From the NCBI GenBank assembly GCA_945877575.1, contig CAMDUE010000001.1:1-64000 (forward strand): a DNA stretch of 64,000 nt, written 5' to 3'. Both the position numbers and the translations under genes were made by a program. Origin of the DNA: Chitinophaga pinensis. GTDB taxonomy: Bacteria > Bacteroidota > Bacteroidia > NS11-12g > UBA955. The number at the start of each line of letters is the position of its first letter. The first letter of the stretch is position 1. The notes beneath the pieces are model-generated. The model saw only the letters and a program-made list of their open reading frames with translations, had not been told where the DNA came from and ran no database searches. This document shows, one piece after another, positions 25,061 to 34,122 of this stretch.

Positions 25061-26038
25061 TCAATATCCACCCTTGCCAGGAATTAAATGCCTGATTCCG
25101 CCGCGCGGGTTTTCGACATCTCCAGCTCTGCGAGGAATTAAGTGAATATGGCAGTGGAAAATGGTTTGCCCGGCGTCTTTGCCTTGGTTGATTCCAATAT
25201 TGAAGCCTGTGACCGATTTATCTGATTGTATGATTTGCTTTTGGGTTTCGGATAGAAGTGATTGCACAGCATTCAACTCAGGTTGCTTGATGTCAAAATA
25301 ACTATCAAAGTGTCTTTTTGGGATGATTAACGCGTGTCCTTCCGAAACCGGATAAGCGTCCTTAATGACATAAGCCAAAGAATTCTCTGCAACTTTTTCT
25401 CTATCGGTATTGCAGAATAGACAATAGTTCTCACGGATTTCGAAGATCTTACCTCTGTCCCTAAAATCTGTGTCATCAGTGTCTCTCTTATTGGTATTGC
25501 ATGTGTAACATAAGGCCTGGAAATTGTGAATTTCATCTGCTCCATTCCAATTTTTGGGTGTTATGTGATCCACTTCTAACGCTTTAATATCCGAAGAAAT
25601 TCCGCACAACTCGCATCGATTGTTTGCCCGCTTTAACACTTGGTATCGAATACTTCCATCAATCGGTTTTCGGTTACGCCTTCTATGATCCCAAATCGTT
25701 ACATCCCTTTTTTGAATGTACTCTTTGATTTTTTGATCGCATATTTCTACCAGTTCCTGAACTTCATGGTTGTTAAGCGCGCCAAAATCTTTCAATTGAT
25801 AAAGACTTTTATCGCGTTCCACCAGTCCGTTTTTTCTCAAAACCCGCCCAACCATGTTGTGCACGCGGTCAGTGTAATATTCTATTTGACTCAAATCATT
25901 CTGAACCAAATCAACCGCAATTTCCTCCACCTTGGCAGAGCCGTGCCCAAGCAACAATCGTTTAATCATCACCGGTTGATACACGTGACTCATCTTCATG
26001 CCTTCCAGCAAATAGGACTTTAAAAATTGAAATGACAT
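25061..26038 (-). CDS. HNH endonuclease fused to a HIT-family nucleotide hydrolase
   Basis: A 325-residue protein of three parts. Residues about 1-110 are helical with a winged-helix look (VHNMVGRVLRKNGLVERDKS). Residues 141-185 are an HNH nuclease zinc domain with C142-x2-C145, DH at 157-158, and C177-x2-C180. Residues about 203-320 are a HIT domain with the catalytic H295-x-H297-x-H299 triad and an N-terminal C206-x2-C209 pair. HIT proteins hydrolyse or transfer nucleotides from phosphoramidates and dinucleotides; HNH proteins cut DNA. The combination next to a PLD-helicase suggests a joint defence or repair function that is not established. The start is the ATG at 26038. Confidence 0.85.
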   Translation of the reverse strand: MSFQFLKSYLLEGMKMSHVYQPVMIKRLLLGHGSAKVEEIAVDLVQNDLSQIEYYTDRVHNMVGRVLRKNGLVERDKSLYQLKDFGALNNHEVQELVEICDQKIKEYIQKRDVTIWDHRRRNRKPIDGSIRYQVLKRANNRCELCGISSDIKALEVDHITPKNWNGADEIHNFQALCYTCNTNKRDTDDTDFRDRGKIFEIRENYCLFCNTDREKVAENSLAYVIKDAYPVSEGHALIIPKRHFDSYFDIKQPELNAVQSLLSETQKQIIQSDKSVTGFNIGINQGKDAGQTIFHCHIHLIPRRAGDVENPRGGIRHLIPGKGGY

Positions 26039-26229
26039 ATTTATCTAATGCTTCAACAACCAATTAAATACATTGTAATGCAATATACCATTTCTTCCCA
26101 GTTGGTGTAATTCTTTTGTGAGTAAATGTCAGGAATGTTTTTTCAGTCCAATTAAATGAAAATCTCCCAACTTCCATAAATCATCAAAACGTGCAAACAT
26201 TACAAGTTTTGATGATTTTACAACTTATC

Positions 26230-26297
26230 TTCGAAAAAGTGTATGTTAAACACACTTTTAAGTACCAAAAAATGTATCATAACCACACTTTTTCGAA
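26230..26297. promoter_or_regulatory. Nested inverted repeats in the leader of the DUF4143 ATPase gene
   Basis: A perfect 13-base inverted repeat TTCGAAAAAGTGT (26230-26242) / ACACTTTTTCGAA (26285-26297) encloses a third arm, ACACTTTT (26252-26259), that can pair with the same left arm. The left arm therefore can form either a short or a long stem, not both. It ends 34 bases before the ATG at 26332. It may be an operator, an attenuator-like RNA switch or a relic of a mobile element end. The remainder of the 293-base gap 26039-26331 shows nothing else recognisable. Confidence 0.5.
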
Positions 26298-26331
26298 CTT
26301 AAGTGTTAAATTGCAGCTTTAAAGTACGTTC

Positions 26332-27666
26332 ATGAAAAGAGAAGTCTATCAAAATCTATTGAACTGGAAATTGAATCCACACAGAAAACCCTTAATCATT
26401 CAAGGGGCTAGACAAGTGGGTAAAACCTGGCTAATGAAAGAATTCGGAAAGCTTGAATACACTCATTGCGCCTATTTCAATTTCGAAGTCTCAAAAGAGC
26501 TTGGGAAATTGTTCCAGCATCGATTTCAGATAGATGAAATCATCGCTTCCCTGCAAATAGTGTGGGGTAGAACCATTGATCCTGAAAATACCCTGATCAT
26601 TTTCGATGAAATTCAAGCTTGTCCGGAAGCCATTACATCTCTCAAGTATTTTAATGAAAACGCCCCTCAATTTCATATCGTTGCGGCAGGATCTTTGTTG
26701 GGTGTGGCCATCCATCAAGGTGTTTCTTTTCCAGTCGGAAAGGTGGAGTTTTTAACCCTGACACCCCTCAACTTTCACGAGTATTTGTTGGCTATGAATG
26801 AGGAACCCCTGCTGGACGCCGTTCTTGCTCGAAATTACCCATTGCTTCACTTGTTCACTGATAAATTGATGCAACACGTAAAGCAATATTGCTTTTTGGG
26901 TGGGATGCCCGAAGTGATATTGAATTTTGCCGTTGATAGAGATTTTTTCAAAGCGCGTGAAACTCAACAAGCCATTATTCTCGCGTACGAAAACGATTTT
27001 TCCAAGCATGCCCCCGTAAATCAGCTGCCTCGCATCCGAATGGTTTGGCAGTCTATTGTTGGACAATTGGCCAAGGAAAATTCCAAATTTATTTACACTC
27101 TTCTGAGAACAGGTGCTCGTGCTAAAGAGTTCGAAACGGCCATTGATTGGCTTAAAGATGCCGGCCTTATAAATAAGGTAGTCAGAATTTCAAAACCCGG
27201 CATGCCCGTTTCCGCTTATGCAGATTGGAGCGATTTTAAAATTTACCTCAATGATGTGGGATTGCTTGCTTGCCTTGCAGGTGTTTCTCTGAATTCCATG
27301 TTGCACGGAAATGATTTTTTTGAGGAATTCAAAGGCGTCATTGCAGAACAATTCATTTGCCAACAAATAAAGTCTCAATCCATTTCTTGTTATTATTGGT
27401 CGCCAGAAGGAGGAACATCTGAAGTGGATTTTATCATTCAACGTCAGGATCAAATAGTTCCCATCGAAGTTAAATCAGGACTCAATGTACGTTCAAGGAG
27501 TTTGCGGGTTTATTATGACAAATACAATCCACAAATGTGTATCAGAACATCCCCCAATGATTATGAAGAACAATCTTGGATGACAAACATTCCCTTATTT
27601 TCTTTTCTGAGCTGGTTGAAAACCCCGCCAACCCAAACCGCTACCCAGCAAACCACCGCAAAGTAG
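26332..27666 (+). CDS. AAA-type ATPase with DUF4143 domain (COG1373 type)
   Basis: A 444-residue protein. Walker A is GARQVGKTW at residues 22-30, Walker [11 protein letters not shown] near 90, and sensor 1-like [14 protein letters not shown] follows. The C-terminal half is the DUF4143 domain, ending with [20 protein letters not shown], a PD-(D/E)XK-like E/D ... E-x-K pattern common in this family. These proteins are widespread, horizontally mobile and of unknown function. The last about 15 residues ([13 protein letters not shown]) are the antisense of a decayed chloride-channel gene, so the original C-terminus may have been replaced when the gene inserted there. The gene has a long leader with nested inverted repeats. 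Confidence 0.85.
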   Translation: MKREVYQNLLNWKLNPHRKPLIIQGARQVGKTWLMKEFGKLEYTHCAYFNFEVSKELGKLFQHRFQIDEIIASLQIVWGRTIDPENTLIIFDEIQACPEAITSLKYFNENAPQFHIVAAGSLLGVAIHQGVSFPVGKVEFLTLTPLNFHEYLLAMNEEPLLDAVLARNYPLLHLFTDKLMQHVKQYCFLGGMPEVILNFAVDRDFFKARETQQAIILAYENDFSKHAPVNQLPRIRMVWQSIVGQLAKENSKFIYTLLRTGARAKEFETAIDWLKDAGLINKVVRISKPGMPVSAYADWSDFKIYLNDVGLLACLAGVSLNSMLHGNDFFEEFKGVIAEQFICQQIKSQSISCYYWSPEGGTSEVDFIIQRQDQIVPIEVKSGLNVRSRSLRVYYDKYNPQMCIRTSPNDYEEQSWMTNIPLFSFLSWLKTPPTQTATQQTTAK

Positions 27667-27995
27667 ATTCCGTATTCAAGTCCGAAAAGTTCTAGGCCCA
27701 TCACTGTTGAGGCCACGGGCGAGCGAGTGAAGCCAGCAAAAACCGCTATAAATCCCAAGCCGGCGAATAAGTCTGTGGGGACACCCATCCAAACGGCGAG
27801 GGTGTTGCCCAGAGTGGCACCCATAAAGAACAGCGGAGTAATCTCACCGCCCTTGAATCCGCTGCCCGACAAACCAGATCTTCCACGCTTCCACGCTTTC
27901 ACGTCCGGCCGATCCACCTAACAAATGCGCAACCGAGTTGCACACATTGTAGGCGCCATCAGCTTTTCAGCGGTTATTTCAGGAAGAGCACCATT
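27619..27995 (-). pseudogene. Remnant of a voltage-gated chloride channel (ClC) gene
   Basis: On the reverse strand, one frame reads [20 protein letters not shown], then [20 protein letters not shown], the C-terminal core of ClC channels. A second frame just upstream reads [10 protein letters not shown], the conserved ClC selectivity-region motif, and a third reads ALPEITAEKLMAP. The segment that should join GRE to GSGFKGGE is missing, and there are at least two frame changes and an early TGA. The gene is therefore internally deleted and dead. Its 3' end lies under the 3' end of the DUF4143 ATPase gene on the other strand, which points to an insertion event here. Confidence 0.8.
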
Positions 27996-28030
27996 TCCTG
28001 TTTAATACGCTGCAAAGGTAAAGATTAAAT

Positions 28031-28579
28031 TCAATCTTCCTTTTCGTAACCTTCGTAATAATATGACTGTTCTATTCCTTTGAAGATGATTTCTCTATTG
28101 TTTACATCAGCAGTCAAGTGAGTTTGAATGATTGTGCGAAGCTCCAAATCATTGACAGGGCTGCGTTCCATAGCTTGTAGGTATAAATTCTTATCTATGA
28201 ATTGCCAATTGATGACTTGTTCTAAGGTTCGCTTTAACATCATGTCGAGCCAAATTCTCATTGAACGTCCATTTCCTTCCAAGAAGGGGTGTGCAATGTT
28301 CATTTCAACATATTTAGAGATGATTTCTTCAAAGGTATTTTCGGGCATTTTTTCTACAGAAAGTAAAATATCATTTAAGTATAATGCCGAAGCAAATCTG
28401 AATCCCCCTTTTGAAATATTCTGTTGTCTGATTTTACCCGCGAAATCATACAATCCATCAAACAGATATGTATGAATTTGTTGTAGTCCTCGAATGCTAC
28501 CAACTTCAATTTGGTTAATGTCACCCGACTCAAACAGTTTGAATGCTTTTTCGATGCTACTTTTATCAATATGTTTCAA
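28031..28579 (-). CDS. fic: Fic protein adenylyltransferase with C-terminal inhibitory helix (class III)
   Basis: A 182-residue Fic-domain protein. The catalytic motif [12 protein letters not shown] occupies residues 97-108 (HPFx[D/E]GNGRxxR, intact), and the flap ([12 protein letters not shown]) lies near 54-65. In the last helix SYYYEG at residues 172-177 matches the (S/T)xxxE(G/N) inhibitory motif, which in class III proteins such as Neisseria NmFic blocks ATP binding until oligomers dissociate. The predicted activity is transfer of AMP to a target; for some related FicT proteins the targets are DNA gyrase and topoisomerase IV. The start is TTG at 28579, as no ATG precedes the domain in frame. 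A partner antitoxin gene is not seen and is not needed for class III. Confidence 0.87.
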   Translation of the reverse strand: MKHIDKSSIEKAFKLFESGDINQIEVGSIRGLQQIHTYLFDGLYDFAGKIRQQNISKGGFRFASALYLNDILLSVEKMPENTFEEIISKYVEMNIAHPFLEGNGRSMRIWLDMMLKRTLEQVINWQFIDKNLYLQAMERSPVNDLELRTIIQTHLTADVNNREIIFKGIEQSYYYEGYEKED

Positions 28580-28651
28580 TGTTGATTGATATTTAACACG
28601 TGCAATTTAGCAAACAATCCTTAAACCGAAACCCATTATGGGCCATAAAAC

Positions 28652-28683
28652 AAAAAAACCGTTGATAATCAACGGTTTTTTTT
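28652..28683 (-). terminator. Rho-independent terminator after tRNA-Ser
   Basis: A strong palindrome, AAAACCGTTGA-TAA-TCAACGGTTTT, is flanked by A-runs on the left and T-runs on the right, so it can terminate in both directions. It lies just downstream of the tRNA-Ser gene (reverse strand) and upstream of fic, separating the two units. Confidence 0.85.
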
Positions 28684-28687
28684 CCTG

Positions 28688-28774
28688 CGGTGAGGGGGGG
28701 ATTCGAACCCCCGGAACAGTTTCCCGTTCGTCAGTTTAGCAAACTGGTGGTTTCAGCCACTCACCCACCTCACC
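28688..28774 (-). tRNA. tRNA-Ser (GCT anticodon)
   Basis: On the reverse strand the acceptor stem GGTGAGG pairs with CCTCACC, with discriminator G. The anticodon arm is CCAGT-TTGCTAA-ACTG, with anticodon GCT, reading AGC and AGT serine codons. A long variable arm (class II) and the T-arm GGGGGTTCGAATCCCCC are clear. CCA is not encoded. The 87-base length is normal for tRNA-Ser. It borders the accessory region on the left and heptamer array C on the right. Confidence 0.95.
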
Positions 28775-28837
28775 AATGGGGCTGCAAATATAAAATTTGT
28801 TTTCTAATTTTCAATCTGAATCAAAAAAATTTATTTC

Positions 28838-28963
28838 GGTACCTGGTACCTAGACTCTAGTCTCTAGTCTCTAGTCTCCAGTCTCTAGTCTCTAGTCTCT
28901 AGTCTCCAGACCACCGACTACCAACTACCAACTACCAACTACCAACTACCAACTACCAATTAT
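28838..28963. repeat. Heptamer array C (18 units)
   Basis: 126 bases that read as 18 heptamers without indels: GGTACCT x2, AGACTCT, then AGTCTCT/AGTCTCC x7, AGACCAC, CGACTAC, CAACTAC x5 and a degenerate CAATTAT. The last unit contains the stop codon of the gene at 28960-29874 (TTA at 28960-28962), at the place of CTA in the perfect units. CAACTAC is the same heptamer, rotated, as ACCAACT of array A. The start of the array is 63 bases from the tRNA-Ser 5' end; that gap is AT-rich and shows nothing else. Confidence 0.9.
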
Positions 28964-29874
28964 AACCCCCAATTCAACCCCAAGAAGGGTAGAGGAGTAT
29001 AGGTTTCGCGATTTCTTCTGAATTCGTAGGTTCCCAAGTCAGCGTTGTAGTATTGGCCGCTGCTGGTGAAGCTCAAGCCCAAGACTCCCACGTCGAAGAA
29101 AAGATTTTTACCCACTTTGATTCTCATGGCTGGGCCGCCAGCGAATACCGGACCTTCGCTCTGCGGAAACATGGCCCAAAACTCCGCAATGAAGGCCACC
29201 TTCGATGAGGTTTCGCGGGCATAACACGCCGAAAAGATAGGCAATTTCTCATCCAAGCCCGTGTAAAATCCGTATCCGGCATTCACCGATATGTTCTCTT
29301 TTTTATCGCCGTAAGTCACGTTGGCAAAACCTATGCCGAGGGTTTCTTCGTCAACAAACCAAAGTTTACCAATTTGTCCGCCAACGCTCACATGGAGTTT
29401 ATCATCAATCTTCGCTGAATATTTGGCGTTTAGCAGGGTAGGCATCAAAATGGGAGTAGAAGTTATCCCAATAGAAAAGTCATCGGTCAAGCCATATTGC
29501 GCTTGAATCACCGAGAAGTACATTAAATTGATATACCCTTCGCCTTTCTTGATGGGGAAAGCTGAGGGCGAATAAAGGTACCTGCTTGCGTGCTCAGTGG
29601 CGCGATCAGTGGCGCTCTCTGTTGCTTTTTCCTTTTTCTCACCTGCATTCTTTTTGTATACAATGACGTATTTCGGAATTTCTATCTCTAAACCGTCTTC
29701 CCTGAGTATAGTGATGCTAGACGGATCTTCTTTTTTTACCGTTCCTCGGTGGATGTTTCCATCGCTGGTTTTGATTTCTACTTTTGATTTTAACGAGTCA
29801 ACGTCCGCGCTCTGCGCAAAAACGGCGCCCTGCGCCCAAAACATCCCCAGAAAAAATAAACACTTCCAATTCAT
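28960..29874 (-). CDS. Secreted or outer-membrane beta-barrel-like protein
   Basis: A 304-residue protein. Residues 1-21 are a signal peptide (MNWKCLFFLGMFWAQGAVFA). Residues about 25-75 (VEIKTSDGNIHRGTVKKEDP, then GLEIEIPKYVIVYKK) look like a small SH3- or Sm-like beta-domain, followed by a charged helical linker (KEKATESATDRATEHASR). The rest is strand-rich with Gly/aromatic ends (GYINLMYFSVIQAQYGLTDD; GIGFANVTYGDKKENISVNA; FLGLNWGL at the end), consistent with an outer-membrane barrel. No family is recognised. Its stop codon TAA lies in the last unit of array C. A TAACTTCG element (one mismatch) lies 10 bases before the ATG. Confidence 0.75.
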   Translation of the reverse strand: MNWKCLFFLGMFWAQGAVFAQSADVDSLKSKVEIKTSDGNIHRGTVKKEDPSSITILREDGLEIEIPKYVIVYKKNAGEKKEKATESATDRATEHASRYLYSPSAFPIKKGEGYINLMYFSVIQAQYGLTDDFSIGITSTPILMPTLLNAKYSAKIDDKLHVSVGGQIGKLWFVDEETLGIGFANVTYGDKKENISVNAGYGFYTGLDEKLPIFSACYARETSSKVAFIAEFWAMFPQSEGPVFAGGPAMRIKVGKNLFFDVGVLGLSFTSSGQYYNADLGTYEFRRNRETYTPLPFLGLNWGL

Positions 29875-29952
29875 TGCTTATTCACGAAGTTACGCAATTA
29901 ATTCACTTGGGAATATTCAATGATTTCACGACCTTTGCAAACTTGTAAAATC

Positions 29953-31881
29953 ATGAGTCAAGTTGTCATTACATTTCCAGACGGTGCCCAGCGTTCATAC
30001 AACGCCGGAGTGAGCCCTATGGAAATTGCCCAATCCATCAGCGAAGGACTTGCCCGCAACGTGTTGTCGGCAAAAGTGAACGATCAAGTGGTAGACGCAA
30101 ATACGCCCATCACCACCGATTCTACCTTGAGCCTACTGACGTGGAACGACAACGAAGGCAAACAAACCTATTGGCACAGCTCTGCCCACCTTTTGGCCGA
30201 AGCATTGGAAGCTTTATACCCCGGAATAAAATTGGCCATCGGTCCTCCAATCGATCGCGGATTTTACTACGACATTGATTTTGGGGACATGAGATTCACC
30301 TCCGATGATTTCGAGAAGGTAGAAAACAAAATGCGCGAACTGGCAAAAACCAACAGCGCGTTTGTGCGTAAATCAGTCAGTAAAGCCGACGCCACTCAGT
30401 ATTTTACCGAAAAAAACGATCCCTATAAATTGGAGTTGATTCAAGACCTCGAAGACGGTCAAATCACCTTCTATACACAAGGTAATTTCACAGACCTTTG
30501 TCGTGGGCCGCACATTCCGCATACAGGACACATCAAATCCATCAAGTTGCTGAATACTGCTGGAGCTTATTGGCGCGGAGATGAGAAAAACAAGCAGCTT
30601 ACCCGCATATACGGAATCACCTTCCCCAAGAAGTCGGAACTTGATGAATATCTTGAACTTCTGGAAGAAGCGAAGAAGCGCGATCACCGTAAACTGGGCA
30701 AGGAGTTAGAAATTTACACCTTCGATGATGATGTAGGACCAGGACTACCTCTATGGTTGCCCAACGGCGGTATCATCATTGAGCAGTTAGAAGCCTACGC
30801 CAAGAAGATTGAAAAAGAAGCGGGTTACTTCAGAGTAAAATCGCCCCACATTGCACGCGAAAGCATGTATATCAAGAGCGGACACTTACCTTATTATAAG
30901 GATAGTATGTTCCCGCCCATGGAAATTGACGGCGTAAACTACTATTTGAAGGCGATGAATTGTCCGCATCACCACAAAATTTTTGCGGCAACGCCCAAGA
31001 GTTACCGCGATTTACCCATCCGTTTCGCTGAGTACGGAACTTGCTACAGATACGAGCAAAGCGGTGAGTTGTTCGGTTTGATGAGGGTGAGAAGCCTTCA
31101 AATGAACGATGCACACATTTACTGTACCGAAGAACAATTTGAATCGGAGTTTCAGGCGGTGAACGCTTTGTATCTGAAACACTTTGAAAAGTTTGGTATT
31201 GAAAAATATGTAATGCGTTTTTCCAAGCACGATCCCGCTAAGTTGGGACAAAAATACATCGACATGCCTGAGCTTTGGTTGAAAACCGAAAGCATGGTGC
31301 GCAAGGTATTGGAAAAAATGGGCGTGAATTATATGGAGGTAGAAGATGAAGCGGCGTTTTACGGTCCCAAAATTGATATTCAGGTGTACAGCGTCATCGG
31401 AAAAGAATTTACTTTGGCAACCAACCAAGTGGATTTTGCACAAGCCGAACGTTTTGATCTGAGTTACACCAGCGAAAACAATGAGAAGGTTCGCCCCATC
31501 ATTATACACCGAGCACCTTTGAGTACCCACGAACGGTTCATAGGTTTCTTGCTAGAACATTACGCAGGGAATTTCCCCGTTTGGTTGGCTCCAAAACAAG
31601 CAATTGTACTTCCAATTTCAGATAAATATGCAGATTACGCAGAGGAAGTTGGAAAATATCTGAAAATATCCGATATTCGCGCCTCCGTAGATCATAGGTC
31701 TGAGAAGGCGGGCAAGAAAATTAGAGACGCAGAGGTAGCGAAAATCCCCTACATGATTATAGTAGGTGAGAAGGAGCAAGAAAGCCAAACCGTTTCAGTT
31801 AGAATGCACGGCGGTACAGATTTAGGATCAATGGAAACACAGCAATTGGCTGAAAGAATACTGAATGAATCCAAACTTTAA
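29953..31881 (+). CDS. thrS: Threonyl-tRNA synthetase
   Basis: A 642-residue class II synthetase. Residues 1-60 are the TGS domain ([20 protein letters not shown]). The N2 editing domain carries [12 protein letters not shown] and [13 protein letters not shown], followed by the [13 protein letters not shown] motif. The catalytic core has class II motif 2 ([20 protein letters not shown]) and motif 3 ([20 protein letters not shown]). The C-terminal anticodon-binding domain has [14 protein letters not shown]. It charges tRNA-Thr and edits mischarged serine. The frame is open upstream to 29920, but the family begins at the ATG at 29953. It leads the thrS-infC-rpmI-rplT operon and overlaps infC by 17 bases. 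Confidence 0.96.
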   Translation: MSQVVITFPDGAQRSYNAGVSPMEIAQSISEGLARNVLSAKVNDQVVDANTPITTDSTLSLLTWNDNEGKQTYWHSSAHLLAEALEALYPGIKLAIGPPIDRGFYYDIDFGDMRFTSDDFEKVENKMRELAKTNSAFVRKSVSKADATQYFTEKNDPYKLELIQDLEDGQITFYTQGNFTDLCRGPHIPHTGHIKSIKLLNTAGAYWRGDEKNKQLTRIYGITFPKKSELDEYLELLEEAKKRDHRKLGKELEIYTFDDDVGPGLPLWLPNGGIIIEQLEAYAKKIEKEAGYFRVKSPHIARESMYIKSGHLPYYKDSMFPPMEIDGVNYYLKAMNCPHHHKIFAATPKSYRDLPIRFAEYGTCYRYEQSGELFGLMRVRSLQMNDAHIYCTEEQFESEFQAVNALYLKHFEKFGIEKYVMRFSKHDPAKLGQKYIDMPELWLKTESMVRKVLEKMGVNYMEVEDEAAFYGPKIDIQVYSVIGKEFTLATNQVDFAQAERFDLSYTSENNEKVRPIIIHRAPLSTHERFIGFLLEHYAGNFPVWLAPKQAIVLPISDKYADYAEEVGKYLKISDIRASVDHRSEKAGKKIRDAEVAKIPYMIIVGEKEQESQTVSVRMHGGTDLGSMETQQLAERILNESKL

Positions 31882-32416
31882 ACCAAGAGGCAGACGCCAG
31901 GAAGACCCGCACAAGATCAACGAAAGGATCTCTGCAAAAGAAATTCGTCTTGTAGGTGACAACGTCGAAATGGGCGTTTATCCAACAGAGAAAGCAATTG
32001 AAATTGCGTTTGAACTAGGCTTGGATTTAGTTGAAATCAGTCCCAATGCTGAACCTCCTGTTTGTAAGGTGGTTGATTATAAGAAGTTTCTCTACGAACA
32101 GAAGAAGAAACAGAAAGAAATCAAAGCCAACGCCATCAAACAAGAGATTAAGGAAATTAGATTTGGTCCAAACACCGATGAGCATGACGTGAACTTTAAG
32201 CTCAAGCATGCCATAGCGTTCTTAGATGAAGGAAATAAGGTAAGAGCTTATGTATTTTACAAAGGTCGTACCATCATCTTCATTGAGCGTGGTGTTGAAC
32301 TTTTGATGGGTTTTGCAAACAAACTCATTGAAGGTGGTCACGCCAAATTAGAAATGGAACCCAAAAGAGAAGGTAAGAAAATGGTTATCTTACTTGCACC
32401 CAAAGGAAAAAAATAA
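31865..32416 (+). CDS. infC: Translation initiation factor IF-3
   Basis: A 183-residue protein with the IF-3 order: N-terminal domain [20 protein letters not shown], linker helix with [20 protein letters not shown], and C-terminal domain [20 protein letters not shown] followed by [15 protein letters not shown]-3 keeps the 30S subunit free and checks the start codon. The ATG at 31865 lies within the thrS 3' end (17-base overlap). In many bacteria infC begins at a rare AUU codon, but here an ordinary ATG is used. A lysine-rich tail of PKGKK closes the protein. Confidence 0.95.
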   Translation: MNPNFKPRGRRQEDPHKINERISAKEIRLVGDNVEMGVYPTEKAIEIAFELGLDLVEISPNAEPPVCKVVDYKKFLYEQKKKQKEIKANAIKQEIKEIRFGPNTDEHDVNFKLKHAIAFLDEGNKVRAYVFYKGRTIIFIERGVELLMGFANKLIEGGHAKLEMEPKREGKKMVILLAPKGKK

Positions 32417-32431
32417 TAAAGAATTAAGTAT

Positions 32432-32632
32432 ATGCCTAAAATGAAAACAAATTCCAGCGCTAAGAAGCGTTTCAAAGTGACTGGAACCGGTAAAGTTAAG
32501 CGTCTGAAAGCATTTAAAAACCACATCTTGACCAAAAAGTCTAAGAAGCGTAAAGAAGCCCTTGCAAAAGATGCATTGGTTCATGATTCAGATATGAGCA
32601 ACGTAAAATTCATGTTGCGCTTAGGAAAATAA
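32432..32632 (+). CDS. rpmI: 50S ribosomal protein L35
   Basis: A 66-residue basic protein: [20 protein letters not shown], then [20 protein letters not shown], the standard L35 pattern. It follows infC by 15 bases in the conserved infC-rpmI-rplT order. In many bacteria L20 represses this operon by binding its mRNA; a matching pseudoknot is not visible to me here. Length is normal. Confidence 0.95.
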   Translation: MPKMKTNSSAKKRFKVTGTGKVKRLKAFKNHILTKKSKKRKEALAKDALVHDSDMSNVKFMLRLGK

Positions 32633-32696
32633 GAGAAAACTTTTGGCCGGAGCAAACAAGTGCCTTGTGCCGCTCAAGCCATTAAACTAATATAAT

Positions 32697-33047
32697 ATGC
32701 CAAGATCAGTCAATCACGTCGCCAGTAAGGCGCGAAGAAAAAAGACCCTGAAGTTAGCCAAAGGTTACTTCGGAAGACGTAAAAACGTATGGACGGTTGC
32801 AAAAAATGCCGTTGAAAAAGGTTTAACCTATGCTTACCGCGATCGCCGCGCCAAAAAACGCGAATTCCGCGCTCTTTGGATCATGCGTATCAATGCAGCT
32901 TGCCGCGAGCAAGGTGTAAGCTATTCTCAGTTCATGGGTAAATTGAACGCAAGTACTTTAGAAATCAACCGTAAAGTGTTGGCAGATCTTGCCGTACATG
33001 ATGCAGCTGCTTTCAAAGCTATCTTCGATCAAGTAATGAACGGTTAA
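32697..33047 (+). CDS. rplT: 50S ribosomal protein L20
   Basis: A 116-residue basic protein: [60 protein letters not shown], all diagnostic of L20. It binds 23S rRNA early in 50S assembly. It lies 64 bases after rpmI; that gap holds a short GC-richer stretch without a clear hairpin. A strong terminator follows 25 bases after the stop and ends the operon. Confidence 0.96.
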   Translation: MPRSVNHVASKARRKKTLKLAKGYFGRRKNVWTVAKNAVEKGLTYAYRDRRAKKREFRALWIMRINAACREQGVSYSQFMGKLNASTLEINRKVLADLAVHDAAAFKAIFDQVMNG

Positions 33048-33071
33048 TCCAAACAAAAACATTAATCAAAC

Positions 33072-33103
33072 AAAAAGCCACCCTCATCGGGTGGCTTTTT
33101 TTA
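33072..33103 (+). terminator. Rho-independent terminator of the thrS-infC-rpmI-rplT operon
   Basis: AAAAAGCCACCC-TCATC-GGGTGGCTTTTTTT: a perfect GC-rich stem with a five-base loop followed by a T-run, 25 bases after the rplT stop. It is also symmetric enough to stop transcription from the right, but no gene converges there. Confidence 0.9.
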
Positions 33104-33168
33104 TTATTTCTCCATTTCGTATCTTCACGGTCAACCATTTTATATCCAACTCCGTCTAATTGTCATTT

Positions 33169-34122
33169 ATGCGCACACTCATCATCATTGTTTCCTTTTT
33201 TAGCTTCTCTTCCACTTTCGCTCAGCTTATCACCAACAAACCCGAAACTCAAGCCCAAATGCTTGATTCTAACGGAAATGTGGTGCCCCCCAAATTGGAA
33301 ATCATCACTTCGGGCTTACGCGCCTACAAAACCATCATTTATCAGCGCATCACACAACAATACATCACCAACGAAAATCAGTTCTTCCTAGACGTAAAAC
33401 TAGATACCACTTACATCATCATCAAAAAAAGCCCCAAAATCAAAGATGTTTATTCCATCGGATTTTTCGCTGATGATCAAGGGAAGAAACCCGCCAAAAA
33501 CATCACCTCCATTGAGAAAAAAGAATGGCTGATTAAATTCAATGCCCAGGGTGAAATTGATTCCCTTTACAATTGGAAAGTCTTCCGCGATATGTTTGTG
33601 TCGGCCCTTTCAGTGCAAGCTCGCGAAAATCTCATCAACTCTGCACTTTTTTCAGAACGAAAGGCCCAATTCAACAATCCAGACGAAGTTAAAAAGCTTG
33701 TATTGGGCGACATGCATTATTTATTTCTTCCCTACGGGGATACCTTTGACCTGAATGTCAAATACTTAAGACTTAAACAGGTTAAAGACCCGTTCACCCA
33801 AGAAGATTTAGAGATTTTGGGCGATTATTACGCCGAATACAAAGAAGGTTCCCAAAACACTATCAATATTCACGCCCACAACCAGGCCGGTCCTGATCAG
33901 AAACCCCTCTTACTCCAAGAGTGCCAAGAATATCTGCGCAGCAGAAACAACACACAAGAACCCACTTCAGAGGTCACAGCTGTAGGACTCAATTCTGAGC
34001 AAGAATACCGATACAACAAGCTTAAAAAAGCCTTCATGTGGGTGACATTCTCAGACGTGATCACCATCAATCTCCAATCGCGAGGTAATCTGCGTACTTA
34101 CAGGCTTTGGGATGCGAATTAG
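33169..34122 (+). CDS. Secreted protein of unknown function, possibly gliding/T9SS-related
   Basis: A 317-residue protein with a signal peptide (MRTLIIIVSFFSFSSTFAQ) and a globular mixed domain (YKTIIYQRITQQYITNENQF; IKKSPKIKDVYSIGFFADD; YRYNKLKKAFMWVTFSDVIT). It recalls secreted components such as GldN in size and location, but I do not see the GldN motifs, so no name is given. The ATG at 33169 is chosen over a TTG at 33160. Its TAG stop (34120-34122) is the start of the first unit of heptamer array D. It lies 66 bases after the rplT terminator and probably has its own promoter. Confidence 0.65.
   Translation: MRTLIIIVSFFSFSSTFAQLITNKPETQAQMLDSNGNVVPPKLEIITSGLRAYKTIIYQRITQQYITNENQFFLDVKLDTTYIIIKKSPKIKDVYSIGFFADDQGKKPAKNITSIEKKEWLIKFNAQGEIDSLYNWKVFRDMFVSALSVQARENLINSALFSERKAQFNNPDEVKKLVLGDMHYLFLPYGDTFDLNVKYLRLKQVKDPFTQEDLEILGDYYAEYKEGSQNTINIHAHNQAGPDQKPLLLQECQEYLRSRNNTQEPTSEVTAVGLNSEQEYRYNKLKKAFMWVTFSDVITINLQSRGNLRTYRLWDAN

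Noticed and set aside
27727-27921. Forward-strand frame over the clc remnant
   Set aside because: It is antisense to recognisable ClC motifs and has no start context.
28688-28774. tRNA-Ser as an integration site with a second attachment repeat
   Set aside because: I see no copy of the tRNA 3' end at the other side of the accessory region and no integrase gene.
29920-29952. thrS start at 29920
   Set aside because: The TGS domain starts at the ATG at 29953, and the extra residues do not match the family.
33169-34122. Naming this gene gldN
   Set aside because: Size and signal peptide fit loosely, but the family motifs I know are not visible.
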